From the NCBI GenBank assembly GCA_027405735.1, contig JAPEHQ010000006.1, forward strand, positions 2,728,001 through 2,792,000: a DNA stretch of 64,000 nt. The letters run 5' to 3'. A program made the position numbers and the translations under genes. Positions 45,075-58,020 of this stretch are shown one piece after another (the first letter of the stretch is position 1; each line of letters starts with the position of its first letter). Source of the stretch: Mucor racemosus. Lineage: Eukaryota > Mucoromycota > Mucoromycetes > Mucorales > Mucoraceae. The notes beneath the pieces were generated by a model that saw only the letters and a list, made by a program, of their open reading frames with translations, was not told the DNA's origin and ran no database searches.

Positions 45075-47048
45075 ATGAAATTCTCTAGTATTATTTACTC
45101 TACTGCCTTACTGGTGTTGTCTGCTTCGGTTCAAGCTAAATTAGAATGCTCGTTGAAACAAACTGAAATGTATGAAAGTGCCTTAGATTACTCATCTACA
45201 CTTCAAGATATGATTGATGAAGCCAGTCGTTCAAAGTAAGTATTTTCTGTACCTTTAGAGATACACAATTTTATTGAATTCATCACAGAAAACCTGTTGT
45301 TTATCTTGATTCCGGCCTTTTTGCCATTGATCCTGAGAAACCAATTGTATTAAAGAAAGGTGTTTCTTTAAAAGGCAGTGTCAATGAGCCTACTATCATT
45401 ACTGTCAATAATAAGAACAGTACAGCATCAATTGAAAGTAAATTGAGATTTTTATTACATCTAAGAATGTTATACTAACCATATTGCACACAGTTTATCA
45501 AGACAATCAAGCTTGGGCTATTCAAAATATTGTATTTGAAAATGTAAACATTGTAGTTGAAGAAAATAGAAATGAAGATGAAACTGCAATTTTGGGTAAT
45601 TTGTTCTTTAATGGTGGTCGCGGTTCAGTTATTGCTCAATATGGCGAAAGACTGTACATTGGTATGTTTATATTTCAATGTTTTTTATTATTATTTTGAT
45701 GCTAATTTATTCTGCATAGATGGTAATATCTTTTTGCGTGATCAATTGCATAAAAGTGAAAATGAAACTCCTACTTATAATGATACAAACACTGGTGTAT
45801 TATTCCAAACACAAAAGAACAGTGTAGTTTCCAACAACATTTTCGGGTATGTTTACTATGGTATGTTATATATTTACGCTAATTTCTCTTTTATAGTATG
45901 GATCTGAGAAAGATGGACGCTTTGGAACCTGTTGTAGATACTCAATTAAAGAAACCTCTTCAAGATCTCAAATTTATCCATGAATGTCTTGGTCGTGAAC
46001 TTGCAGATGAGCAAGGTTATTTAGCTTCTGGTCTTCAATTATACTTTTCCAAGGATATCACAATTAAAGAAAATATTATGGTATGTGTAATATTCATAAT
46101 ATTTATATATTACTTAATATTCATATATTCTTTTTAGAATGCTACATTCCCCGATACTCATTCTATTCCTCAAAATCATGGTATCAGTGTTGTTGGATCA
46201 AATCAAACTTATATTTATCAAAACTTTATTGCTGGTTGGAAGATTGCTGATATGGGCGGTGCTATTCGATTAACATCTGCTGTAAGTTTGCATAAACATA
46301 TCTAATGAAACAAACAAATAAACTCATGTCATATAATAGGTCGATGGCTATGTCATGTCAAATTACTTTGCAAACACTGGTGTAATGATGTACGCTGCTG
46401 TTCATGCTGATTTTATGCAAGTAAGCAACATGGTTCTCCATAACAATTTCCTTTACCGTTTCCTTAATCCTGAGGTCACTCCTGTTCTAAAGCAATTGTC
46501 TGGTTGGCTTTATGAAGGTTTCACCTTTTTTGATTTCTACACTGCTCGTTTGAATTACACTATTCGTCCACCAATTTGGAATAGCAGCGTTCCAATTTCT
46601 CCTTGGGGTTGGCATATTGTTCTTTCAGAGAACAAATTTGGTGCATCTGAAGGCTTGGATCCTAATATTATCAGTCTTGGTAACTTGGATCCCAATGAAG
46701 CCTTAGTTGATCGCAAGAATTGTTATGTTACTGAGCCTCTTATGCCTGGTTCAGAACATGATCAACGTATTCCTTTGCTCTGGCGTCAAAATTATGAAGA
46801 AGGTGTTTATAGTAAGCACGGTGGCAGAATTCCTCAAGTAAGTTCAAATAAGTAAGATTTCGAAAAACATAACTAAATGAAGTTACTAGAAAATTATGGA
46901 TCATACAGGCGATGATTTGGCTGATCAAATTCCTGCTCATCTTCGTAACTTGAAGATCCCTGATTATTGGAAGGCCTTTACCCTCAAGAATGATACTATT
47001 CCTATGCTTTCACCTGATACTCCATGCTACAATAGCAAGAAGAAATAA
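45075..47048 (+). CDS. Secreted beta-helix-like protein
   Basis: Eight exons: 45075-45235, 45289-45437, 45494-45661, 45720-45846, 45897-46080, 46138-46281, 46340-46837, 46890-47048, giving 529 aa. A signal peptide (about 1-21, MKFSSIIYSTALLVLSASVQA) predicts secretion. The first part, a segment like TLQDMIDEAS then KKPVVYLDSGLFAID and VLKKGVSLKGS, resembles the start of pectate-lyase/glucanase-type right-handed beta-helices, and Asn-rich turns recur (ENVNIVVEE, YIDGNIFLRD, VVSNNIF, SEDIxIKENI-like, YVMSNYFANTGV). Several N-x-S/T glycosylation sites are visible. Catalytic residues were not identified, so substrate and activity are unknown; a polysaccharide-active enzyme or a cell-surface protein are both possible. 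Confidence 0.72.
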
Positions 47049-47544
47049 GCTGCAAACATATACTAGACTGTTTGTATAACCTAAATTATTTATTTATTAT
47101 TATTTATTTATTCATCTATATTCAATAAATCACCGCCTATAAAGTATCTAATCTTATTATGCGTCCGTACCACATGCTGAAGTGTCGTTCTCAACTGTAT
47201 CATTCTTATGCAGTGAATGGCACACGAGCATCGTTTCACAGCCGATTTTTTTGTAATAATATGATACCGTGCTATGTCTAATGACACAAAGAATGCACGG
47301 AAAGAAGAAACGGGTTGATTTGTGCCCAAATGCGTGAATTTTTGGATAAACATGATGCGTTAATAAAGATTACATATAGAAAAAGGTTTTTGGTTACATT
47401 TTCCCGTTTTTTCTATTTTTGCATTATAACTTTGACTATACACAAAGAAAACACCCAATTTTTAGTTTCGATAGTTTCCATTCGCATATATGCTCTGATT
47501 TAACGCTATTTCTAATTAATTTTAAATGGTCTGTTAAACCACAA
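47049..47544. other. Intergenic, nothing recognised
   Basis: About 500 bp downstream of the secreted protein gene, beginning with a TTATTTATT-rich stretch that may lie in its 3' UTR. No gene. Confidence 0.5.
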
Positions 47545-49140
47545 TGCCCACTTGGAAAAAGTGAGCATTTTAATTCCTATGATTTGGCCAGCAAATTAAT
47601 GGCACGTTATAAAACTTATAGTTCTGGATACTGTTGCAGCTGCTGTATATATTTTAAAACTTGCAACCTATTTGGATCAATATTCATTGATTGCAAACAT
47701 TTTTTTAAGCAGGGGAAGAGTGGTTTCCATTAAAAACGTGTGCTCTACTCTTTCAAAAATAGCTGTTAGCTAATAAAATAAAGACATGTTATTTATACAT
47801 CTACTGTGCATTAAGTGCAACTTTAAAATTTAATTTTGAACCATTATTTGATTTTATAAAAATTTTCAAAGAATATTTGAAACAACAATCCATACAAAAT
47901 AGTTTAAACAAGTATGCATTTTCATTTCTCCATTTCCACAGCAACTCGGGAAGACTGAATCTTCTACGATTCTATGGATCAACACTAGAAGTACCTATTA
48001 TTGCAACAGGGGCTCATTTAGATCCATATTCGCCGAGAACTAGCGCGCTTATTACTGATCTTAGGGTTTCAGCAGATGGTTTCAAATGGTTTTCGAGCGT
48101 TCACGTCCAATGTTGAGTCGAATTACATGAAATCTTCAAAGAAGATGTACCTTACCTTTATGAGCCCATTGATATCTCCGAAAACAGAAGCTTTAATACC
48201 AGGTTACAGGTGCACTGGCCTAATATTCATGACCAAAATTGGCCCAAAATCTATTGCAAAAAATTGAGTACCCAAATTAAGTTGTTAATTTTTTATATTT
48301 ACAAGATTGATCCAACTGAAAGCCACTCTTAATTTTTTGTTTCAATAAAAAATATTGATTTTTCGTCGAGATAATTGAAATAATAGTTCATATTACAGTT
48401 TACAGCTTATCAAAACTGAGCTTAAAAAATATTTGATGAAAAAATGATCGAAAAATGATAAAAAAAACAAAATCGTTTAACCACTCATGAGCTGCAAAGT
48501 AAGTTGAACTAGTGTATTAAATGTTTTTTGTACAGTTTTAAATTTTACACCTATCCAAATAAAATTTAGATAAAAGTTTCACATTAGATTGTGCTTAAAA
48601 TGCAATTGAAATTTTAGAGGTTTTTTGAAGATAAACATCACTTTTTATAAGCATATTTCAAATATAAAAAATTTCAAGCATGCACAACAAAATTATCTAT
48701 CAAATGAGGTATAGCTAAACCTTCTAGCTGCATTTTTCGTAGAGAAAACGAGATTTTTGTTCAAAAAATTTTCAGATTCAGAATTTGGGATGAGGGTATA
48801 TAAGGGAAAAATGGAAGCTAGAAATGGAGGTACCTTTTTGTACACATTTTTGAGAATATCTCTACGAAAAATCAATATTTTAAAAAAACCTAAATTGGAT
48901 CCGAGAGAGCTCAACGAGCTTGACGAAATGAGTGTAAAAGAGATGCTGCTCAATTTAGCGAATATTTTGAAATCTATCACAGAAATGTCAAAAAAATGAA
49001 GAAAAAAATAAAAGCGCTCAGAATTTTTTTAAACTTAGATATGTTATAGAGTGCTTTAAAACAAGTAAGTTTTATTATTAAAAGGTGTTAGTATAGCTTA
49101 ATTATTCTTCGAGATATGGAGCCTCAAAGTTTTCGATTTT
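47545..49140 (+). repeat. F1 repeat, copy 3
   Basis: The 5' part matches the inverted fragment at 36930-37310; the middle (AGCAACTCGGGAAGACTGAATCTTCTACGATTCT and onward) matches copy 4; the 3' part matches copies 1, 2 and 5. AATATTGATTTTTCGTCGAG near 48350 faces ACGAAAAATCAATATTTT near 48865. It carries an 80-codon open frame at 48757-48999. Confidence 0.78.
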
Positions 49141-49149
49141 TCAAGCAGA

Positions 49150-51245
49150 GAAAGACAGGTTTCTGTTTGAAAGTTATGCTTTAATCCTTCAAAAGTAGTT
49201 GCTAGCTAGTGAAATCAAGGTATGTTATTCATATATTTAGTGCACATTATTTGCAACTTTAAAATTCAATTTCGAACCATTATTTGATTCTATAAAAATT
49301 TTCAAAAAATATCAGAAACAATTGATGATACAACGATACAACCAAATAAAATACGTTGAGCAGGTACGAGCTTTTATTTCTCTATTTTTACAGCAGCTCA
49401 GGAAGACTAAACTTTTTGCAATTCTGTTGATCAACATTGGGAGTACCTGCCGTTGCAACGGGAGATCATTTGGACCCATATTCGTTGAGAACTGGTGAGT
49501 TTACTGACCTTAGTAGGCATAAATAGCAGGTAACCAACTTGTTGTTCAAACTTGCCAAATGCACAATGACCTATGGAAGCTGGAATTCGAGATACTTGTA
49601 ATACCTATTTACATCTATATTTATGAAGAGTGCCAGATTACTCGGATTAGTATCCATGGAGATTGTATTCAGATTGTTTTCAATAAAAATGCGCAGCAGT
49701 AAACTATAGGTGTATTTTGGCGATGGTTTTTTCGATACACAGTTTAGGTTGTGGAAGTTGTCCTTTGTGTTCAGCATGTCAAATATGCGCACCTGCTTGT
49801 ATGTAACATTGAAACTTATTAGGATCGAAGATCGCCGAGATAGGGTCTTTGTTGTCGCGCTGTTGTCGGTTTTTTACAGCTGTAAAAGTAAGTTTCAGAT
49901 GACTTTCATCCAATGGTCTTTGAATGGTTTTGCCCAATATTAAGTCGAATTACGAGAAGTCTTTACAAAAAATGTAACTTGTCCCTCCATGGGCCATTGA
50001 TATTTGTCCGAAAATAGACGAGTTAATACCAGAATATAAGTACACCACTGGCCTAACAAGCTAACATGAACGACCAAAATGAGACCTAAGATCAATTATG
50101 ACACATTCAGAACCTAAATTGTTATGAGATGTTAATTTTTTGCATTCACAAGGTAGATCCAACTAAAGGCTATCTTGCATTTTTTGTTTTAGCGAAAAAC
50201 GTTGATCTTTCGTCGAGATAATCAAAATAATAGTTCATATTACAGCTTAACATTTATCATAGCTGGGCTCCAAAATCGATTTGTAAAATCGATCAGAAAA
50301 TGATGAAAATAACAAAATTGTTTGATTGTTGATGAACTGCAAAATAAGTAGACCTAGCGTATTAAATACTTTCTGTAGAGTTTTGGATTCTGCATCTATC
50401 TAAACAAAATCCAGGTAAATATTTCACATTCCATTGTGCGCAAAATGCAATTGAAATTTTGGAGGTTTTTTGAAAATACACATCACATTTCATAAGCATT
50501 TTTTAAATGTAAAACATTGAAATGATGCACAAAACAATTATCTATCGATCGAGCTATTGCAAAATTTTTTAGTTGCATTTTTCATAGAGAAAGCGAGATT
50601 TTTGTCGATGTTTTTTCAAATTCAGAATTTGGGATGAGGGTATATAAGGGGAAAACGGAAGCTAGAAATGAAAACATCTTTTTGTACACATTTTTGAGGA
50701 TATCTCCACGAAAAACCAATATTTTGAAATGAACTAAATTGGGTTCGGTAGAGAGCAACAAGGTCAATGACATGAATGTAAAAAAACTGCCGCTTAATTT
50801 AATCAATATTTTGAAATCTATTACAAAAATGTCAAAAAAAAATGAAAAAAAAATAAAAGTACTCAAAATTTTTTTATACTTAAATATGTTATAAAGCGCT
50901 TTAAAACAAGTAAATTTTATTATTGAGATTTTTTAGTATAACTTAATTTTTTGCAAAGATATTTAGGGATAAAGCTTTTAATTATTAGCAGTGAAATTCC
51001 TGTAAGGATCTGAAACATTAGCACTAAAAAAATTATTCTTACTGATAGAAATAGGATATTTTTGGAAACGCGTTTTTGAATTAAAGTTGAACATCTCAGG
51101 TACAACGGCATATAACTTTATTGTGTTTTTATTTAGTAAAATAAAAAGTTGGGCAGGGATGTAAAATTGGACCCAGTTTTTAATGAATTTTACGTGCTAT
51201 TGAGGCTTTTATAAGATAGAGAATAAATTTAAGAGCAGGTAACAC
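49150..51245 (+). repeat. F1 repeat, copy 4 (tandem to copy 3)
   Basis: Begins right after copy 3 near AAGCAGAGAAAG and repeats the same order of landmarks, including GCGCAGCAGTAAACTATAGG near 49690, CGTCGAGATAATCAAAATAATAG near 50210 and GGGATGAGGGTATATAAGG near 50630. The small frame is interrupted here by a stop (ATTTTGAAATGA). Confidence 0.78.
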
Positions 51246-52620
51246 ATAATGTGATCAATTCATATAGTATATTTGGCATTGTCTAAGGTATATATCATTG
51301 CAATGGGAGCTCATTTAAAGTTTTGCGAAGGCCTGACCATTTTTCTGTGAGCTTTAGTAATAAAAACACATTAATCTAATCATATAGAACAAATGAATTT
51401 ATGCAATGTTGCATCGTATTGCGCATATTAGAACTAATGCACTGCAACGCTGTACGTGCAAATGCATTTTTAATTTGACGTTACCAAAAGTAGAAATTCA
51501 AGGAGGGGGAGGGGGAGGTATTTATGTAAAACGTGATATATTTCAATCATCAAATACATATATTATCGTATGGTTTGTCTTTTTTCACAAAATAATACTT
51601 AAAATTCAGACGATTTCCTATTGAATTTCGGACGATTGTAGTTGTATATAGAGGCGAAGCAAAAAATGAAATCTAGAAAAAGTGAGAATGCAAATCCATA
51701 AAAGTTGCGAATAACATTCAGACGAATAAAGTGCTATAGATGCTAATTATTTAATATAAGCATTTATTTTTTATGAATCAAGCTCACACTCAAAATAATC
51801 AAAATTGAAAAGCCATTACTTTTATTATAAATAAAGCAGATAACCATCTTTTCCTAGCACTAAACAATTCTATGAATATTCAATAAATTATAGAATACGG
51901 CCTGTGCTTTCAAATAATCGTACCATGGAGTAATGGGATTTATCATTTTTCTTTTCCTATTTTGTTTATCTTGCAGGTAAAGATGGCGCAAATGCGCAAG
52001 ACATTATAGTGCTGTATACTCTGCATCTCTGGCTTGGATATTGATGCTTCTAAAGAAAATGGTGCAAAGTTTATTTATTATATCATTGTAACAAACACGG
52101 TTTCTTCTTCTGGAGCTTAGAATAGTACAGGCAAGTTCAATTAAAGATTAACACTTTTCTCGAGTTAAACAAATCAGCAACTAAAAATACTCCGTTAGCT
52201 TGATCTGGTAATTTTTTTTATTTCATCTATTTTAGAACCATTTGCGTTTTCTATCAAAGGAACCTAAGCAACTTTGAACTCAATTTCAAAATAATAAAGA
52301 TCTACGATAATATTCTTAGTTTTCCATATGTATTTCAAAAGGTATAATTGTTATATTTTATGGTGATGCTACAATTATGGAAAAATTATAAATACACAAT
52401 GCGTAACGTTTGTCAGATCGATAGCTAAAGAGACTATAAATATTATGTAAATCATCTAGAATACATTTATTAAAAAAAAAATATAGAATTGTTTTTCTAT
52501 TTTGATTGTTGAGGAGGTGAAAAAAAAAAAGAGTAGATATATATATACAATTTGATGGGAAAAGTAAAATGAGGATACAAAAATAGTAGATTATAGGTAT
52601 AGAAAGTAAATAAAAAAAAA
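51246..52620. other. Intergenic, no gene supported
   Basis: About 1.4 kb of AT-rich DNA with a purine patch AGGAGGGGGAGGGGGAGG near 51500. A 72-codon frame at 51406-51624 is not supported. The last 150 bp probably form the 3' UTR of the transporter gene. Confidence 0.5.
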
Positions 52621-54017
52621 TTAAGCTTGGAAATCCTTGATTAAAGCTTTAACGGAATCAATTGTACCAAAGACACAACCGATGATACCCAAGAAGAGAG
52701 TCAAAGCACAGAAAGCAAGCTCGTACCACTTCTTATTTCTGATACCTGTAAGCTTCAAGTAACATAAGACGGGCAAAAGGAAGACAAGACCACAGTTAGC
52801 CAATGCACCAATTAAACCCATAAAGTCATCAAAGAAAGGAATAAATGCAGCAAGGACAACGAGAATGACCATAGCACCGGTACGAATGGCACCACGAAGA
52901 CACCAACAACCAAATCTACCGAAACGTTCATCAGTAACACCAGTCCATTGTTCGAATTCAAGAGAGAAAGAAGTAGTATAGATAGGAATAGCGAAAATAA
53001 CGTGAATAGTCATGACAATCATTGAGAGAATTTGACCAGTGCTACCAGAAGGCAAAGAGTTGTAAATAGGACTTTGAGTTTCTCTACCGAAAGACCAATA
53101 ACCAGGAACAGCAGTTAAAAAGTAAAGAGCAGTACAAGTAGAAAGACCAGCAAGAGCAGCATATTTCCATTGGTGAGGTTTCTTTAATGCATGTTCAACG
53201 TGAGGATAGGTGTTGTTACCACCGAATGAGAAAGCAATGGTAGAAAGAGCAACAGGGAAACCTTCCCAAATGACAGAATCATGCATAACAACAGTTTGAG
53301 GATTAGCATTACGGAGCATAGGGCCTTGAATAAGAATAACAAAGACAGCCATCATGGTACAAACAGCACCAATGGCAGCAATGACAGTAACTTCTTTAAG
53401 AGTTCTCATAATGACAGAAGGTAATAACAAAAATACACCCCAAATGATGGCCCAGATCTTGTAGCTCAAAGCAGAACCAGCTGTTCCTTCTAACAAGGCG
53501 ACCATATTGTTACTAGCCAATACAAGGTAGAGAGCAGGACAACCAAACAGATTAAGCAAATGAAGACAAGAGGCAACAATGTAACCAGGCCAGCCGAAAG
53601 CAGCGGTACCAATTGCTTTATAGTCATGAAGACGATGGCCAGGCTTATAGTACAAACAACGAATGAGGACAATAGCACTGTACATTGCCATGAGGTAAGC
53701 AAGAATAAGAATGAGAATACCTAACCAACCACCTTCAGCAAATGCCTAAATTAGGTGAAAAATGTTTTTTTAGTTAAATTTTGAATTGAATTGAATAGAG
53801 AATCTAGATCAATTACCTTTGGGAGACCAAGAGTACCAGTTCCAGCAACAACGCATACCACGTTAAAGTAGGCCGTCAGAAAATTACCATTTCCATGGCC
53901 AAATTCATTGACAATGCTTGAGGCACGATCTTCCTCAACGTAATTGTCAATGACGGTTTCTTCAACCTTGACTTTTTCAGAAGCGACTGAAGGCGGATAA
54001 GATGTATCGTTTGGCAT
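52621..54017 (-). CDS. Amino-acid transporter of the AAAP/SLC32-36-38 superfamily
   Basis: Exons 54017-53817 and 53745-52621 give 441 aa with one phase-0 intron. A polar N-terminus of about 45 residues is followed by about eleven hydrophobic segments; the first, FNVVCVVAGTGTLGLPKAFA (GTGxLGLP), is the signature unwound helix of this superfamily. FSFGGNNTYPHVEHAL and the NSLPSGSTGQILSMI region fit the later core. Members move neutral amino acids across the vacuolar membrane (yeast AVT) or the plasma membrane; substrate and location cannot be read here. The start has a second Met far downstream only, so the first is preferred. Confidence 0.88.
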
Positions 54018-57000
54018 TTGAGAAATGGGAAAGAAAAAGAGAAAAGATCGACTAAAAAAGAAAAGGATATAGAGAGAAAGAAGAAGAAAAAAAAGGAAAA
54101 AAAAGGACGTAAAATTTGCTTGTATTTATATCAAACAAATATACTGATTTTTTGAAAGGAAAAAATTCTAAATGGATGTTTGTAATACCTGAAACTTTAA
54201 AAGAGATAAGTGGATGTACATTTCACTAAAAGCCCCGCAAAAGAGATATGGTTGGTTCGTGAAAAGGGAGGGGTAAAGTTGATACCAAATACCGCTCGAC
54301 TGTTTAGTTTTTTGGCCTATGACCTACAAATCCACTTTTTACCAAATGAATACTAATGGTTCCACTTTTTTTTTATCATGTCAACTCCGTTGCAAAAAAA
54401 GATACCTTTACAGGCATTTTTATAAATGCTAATTTTCAATAATCAAAAAAGAAGGATATTAAAAGGGCTTTCTTTTTCATGTTTATTTTTTTTTTTTTTC
54501 GCAAGAAATTTTTCTCACGCAAAAAGGAATTATTTTCAGAAAATATCACATTTCGATATTCAAGATTAGCTTTTTTTTTTTATTATCAATTAAATGAGAT
54601 AATGATTAGCAGAAAGCTTTTTCTTTTTTCAGATCTTGTCGTATCACACGTTGGTGAAACCTGTTATCTCTCACCGTCTTCTCTGCCTGTAACGGGAAAA
54701 AGGTATGACAAAATTTGAACTAAAATAAAATGAATAAATTATATGTCTACATGCCAAAAAAAAAAAAAAAAATCATCACCAAGAACCCACACTATGCGCT
54801 TTTCTCACGACAGGATGAAAAAAAAGGGACCCATCATAAATTCTTTTCTTTTTGTGTTCGATACACTAACCTCTTTTTTCTCTTTGCGGGATATTTTGAC
54901 ATTTTAATGAATTCTAATGTGTTTAAACATTTTATATACAATAGAGATTTAAATACTTCAAAAGTATAAATCATCTTTATGAAATATCCTCTTTTGGTAT
55001 CAGTCGCTTATTACAAAAAGTATGATAGCCGACCCAATTGTAATAGAGTATATACCCTTATAATTATAAACGGGAAGAACCGTGTACATGTGATCTTTTG
55101 CATCCATATAGCCAATCAATATTAATTGTCTTTGGAAATCTTGGTAAAAGGGCATTACTGCATTACTGAACAAACACGGAGTTTTTGATCTAGCCTCTTT
55201 TATACATGTCGCCCTTTCTCTCTCCTTGTTGGATGTGATCAGAATTACTGCTTGTCTCAAGGCCGGATGTGCACTTTTTTATATATTAATAATGCGTCTA
55301 AATTCCATTTTCTCCGGTTCCTTGGTTTCATATTGTCTAAATATATTCATTTGTCCGTTTATCGTTTTATTATTCAACTTGCTTATTATAAAACAATAGA
55401 GTTACACAAATCGGCTTTAGTGATTGAATTTTAATTTTTCTAACTGAGATTATCTGAGATAACATCTTGTTAATGAACAAATCTTATCGAATGAGTATTT
55501 TTGGTTGATGAAATGTCTCACAACCTAATCTACACTTGGCCAAGATTTATATTTAGTGCATAAAAAAAATAAAGATAACCATTTATAAGCGAATTATTCT
55601 ATCTAAAAGTGAATTATTATCAAATATATGCACTAATACATGAAAAAAGAATTTTCCCTGTGGTAGTAATAATAATAACAAAACTGTAATTTATTTATTG
55701 TGTGAATTTTGTCTTTAAATCCCGGGCAATCGGACAATATGATATCGTCACTAAATCGCATAAAAAGCAGTGGTTATCTATAGTTAACTTAACAAGCTGT
55801 GCAATATCATTATCATCTTGCATCTCTAATCTTTTGATAATATACACTATAGATATGCGACATCTCACAAACTATATTTTTTATCAACATTTTGTGTACT
55901 AAATCATGATTGCTAAAATCATCTTGGCATATATTCTGTATATAACATTGTACATAAGATTCGAATGACGTGAATTATAGGTGAACCATACATGGAACTA
56001 TTCATCCAATTAGTAATAAAAGGGTATTCAATTTACCTACTAAAAACTTTAAATTTTTCCTTGGCTGCCCTCACTATGGCTTCTTTTCTACTCTGCCTAG
56101 TCCCATCAGCTGCTGGTTTAGCAACACTTTCAAAGACATCATTAAGCATATCTTCCTTTGCCTCTTTCTCTTTTGATTTTTTCAATTTGATTTAAAAAAA
56201 AATTAGATCTTCTCACGAAACTTTATATCTTGTTTCGGTTATCCCCGGAAATCTAGATTCATTAGCCACCCCATAATTTAAGCTGTTTGAATGAATGAAC
56301 TAAACATTTTTGTCCCTTTTTCTCACAGTAAAAAAGAAACATTGAGCTTTTCCACAACCACTAAGAAAGTAAACATATTTGAAGATCTTTTTTTTTTTTT
56401 GTCTTGTTTTGCTAAAATAACAATATATGAAACCTCGCAACAAATTTACAACATTTAATGATTAAAAAGTACAAAGCAGCAAGACTATCTATCATATGAG
56501 TGGATGTCCCCGTCAAGCAATAATTGGGTTACTGAGGTTTCAAGATTTTTAAATTCAACCGTTAAACAAATCCAAGCGTTGTATCTCATCCCATCATTTA
56601 TTTCATGAATTCAAGTACGTTTGCTCAGAATGATTAGAGCTATATTTTCGTGGAAAGGGGTACCTTGTAAGCTGTTCTGGAGTAATACATTAGTAGCACA
56701 CAACTAAATTAACTCGAGGATGACTTTTCGAATAAAGTCGCAGCATATAATTACTATTACCACAGATACTGAGCCTCCTCGGATTTTTCCCTTAATTTCG
56801 GATGCAGATAAACTTTAAAGAGTTTTTACTCAAGCTTAAAAATAGAATTATACAAGTTGTAACGTACAAATACGTTTGTAACATGTAAAAAGTACATTGG
56901 TATATTTTTAGTTTGCTGTTGAGTGGGATAATATGTCTACTACATATCATGGGATAGAATGCATACACTCAGATTTGGGATTTCAATTTATTTGCAGAAA

Positions 57001-57737
57001 AAAAGAAAAAAAAAAGGTCCTTGAACTCCGGATGGGAAACTGTACATCATAATTACTTACACATATGTATACAACACTAAAATACACAGCGTATTTGTTT
57101 ATGATGCTAACAATCCACGTTGTTTTGAAGTCTCTCATTGTCCCTTTTTTACTTTACGCACAATGATGTCATTCTTGTAGCATCGATTATATAAAACTTG
57201 GATGACCCTCATGTTGTGCTACTGAATATTCAATTCTGATAGGAGTAACCCGTCAAAATCTAATGTTACGTATTATTTTTGCATTCACAACATCTATGCA
57301 TTTCGTTTACCAGCTTTTCTATGCATACTTCTGCACTCGTATTTGTTAATTTAGCAAAATTTTATTACGATTGTACTTTTTACGTATGTCCTTGTTCTTG
57401 ATTTTGTTGTGTAAATCAAGTTTATTGTTTCTTAAAAGTATTATAATGCTGACAAATACAAAATAAACTACAGTTTTGACGATTGAGACGGTAAATTTAA
57501 ACAAGTTTCTGTATTGTTATTAACAAAACTGTAATCGTTCTACACGGTTTATTTCAATTAATTTCGTCACTTGCTACGTATAAAAATGGCATGTATATTT
57601 TAATGAGCTCTTACATCTATATCCTAGACCACAGCATACATAAAATGCATTAATGGTAGAAAATTGTCTCACGAAGCAGTAAAATCATGCGTTGTCTGTA
57701 TGTTTTGAAAAGGCTCGAATTTTAAAACCAGCAAAAA
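54018..57737. other. Intergenic, one exon-like segment, no gene supported
   Basis: About 3.7 kb. Homopolymer-rich at 54480-54580 and 54755-54770. On the minus strand about 56183-56035 reads as one open, charge-rich segment ending at a possible donor AG|GTAAAT (see findings). No other exon, repeat border or RNA gene was identified. Confidence 0.5.
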
Positions 57738-58020
57738 GCCTGAAAACAACAGAAAACGCCATAAAACTACACAAAAAAACGATACTAAAGTACTTTAAAT
57801 GGCGTAAAAATAATATTAAACAGTACACTAAACTTTGGTGCATCTTTTGGTACTATATATGCATAGGTTGCTTAATTTTTTTGCAGCTTTCGAAACACAT
57901 GAAGATGAGAGACAAGAATCTTTTGACGTTTTCCGGAAAATCAAATTTCAAAATCGGAGCGTGCATTGTTCAGACATGTCTCAGGTATAAGAATACCACC
58001 ATTGGAAAGCCAAGAGAAAT
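57738..58020 (+). repeat. F3 repeat, copy 2
   Basis: Pairs with 27456-27735 in the same orientation; shared block AAATCGGAGCGTGCAT and, 60 bp later, ACCACCATTGGAAAGCCAAGA. Similarity fades on both sides. Confidence 0.6.
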
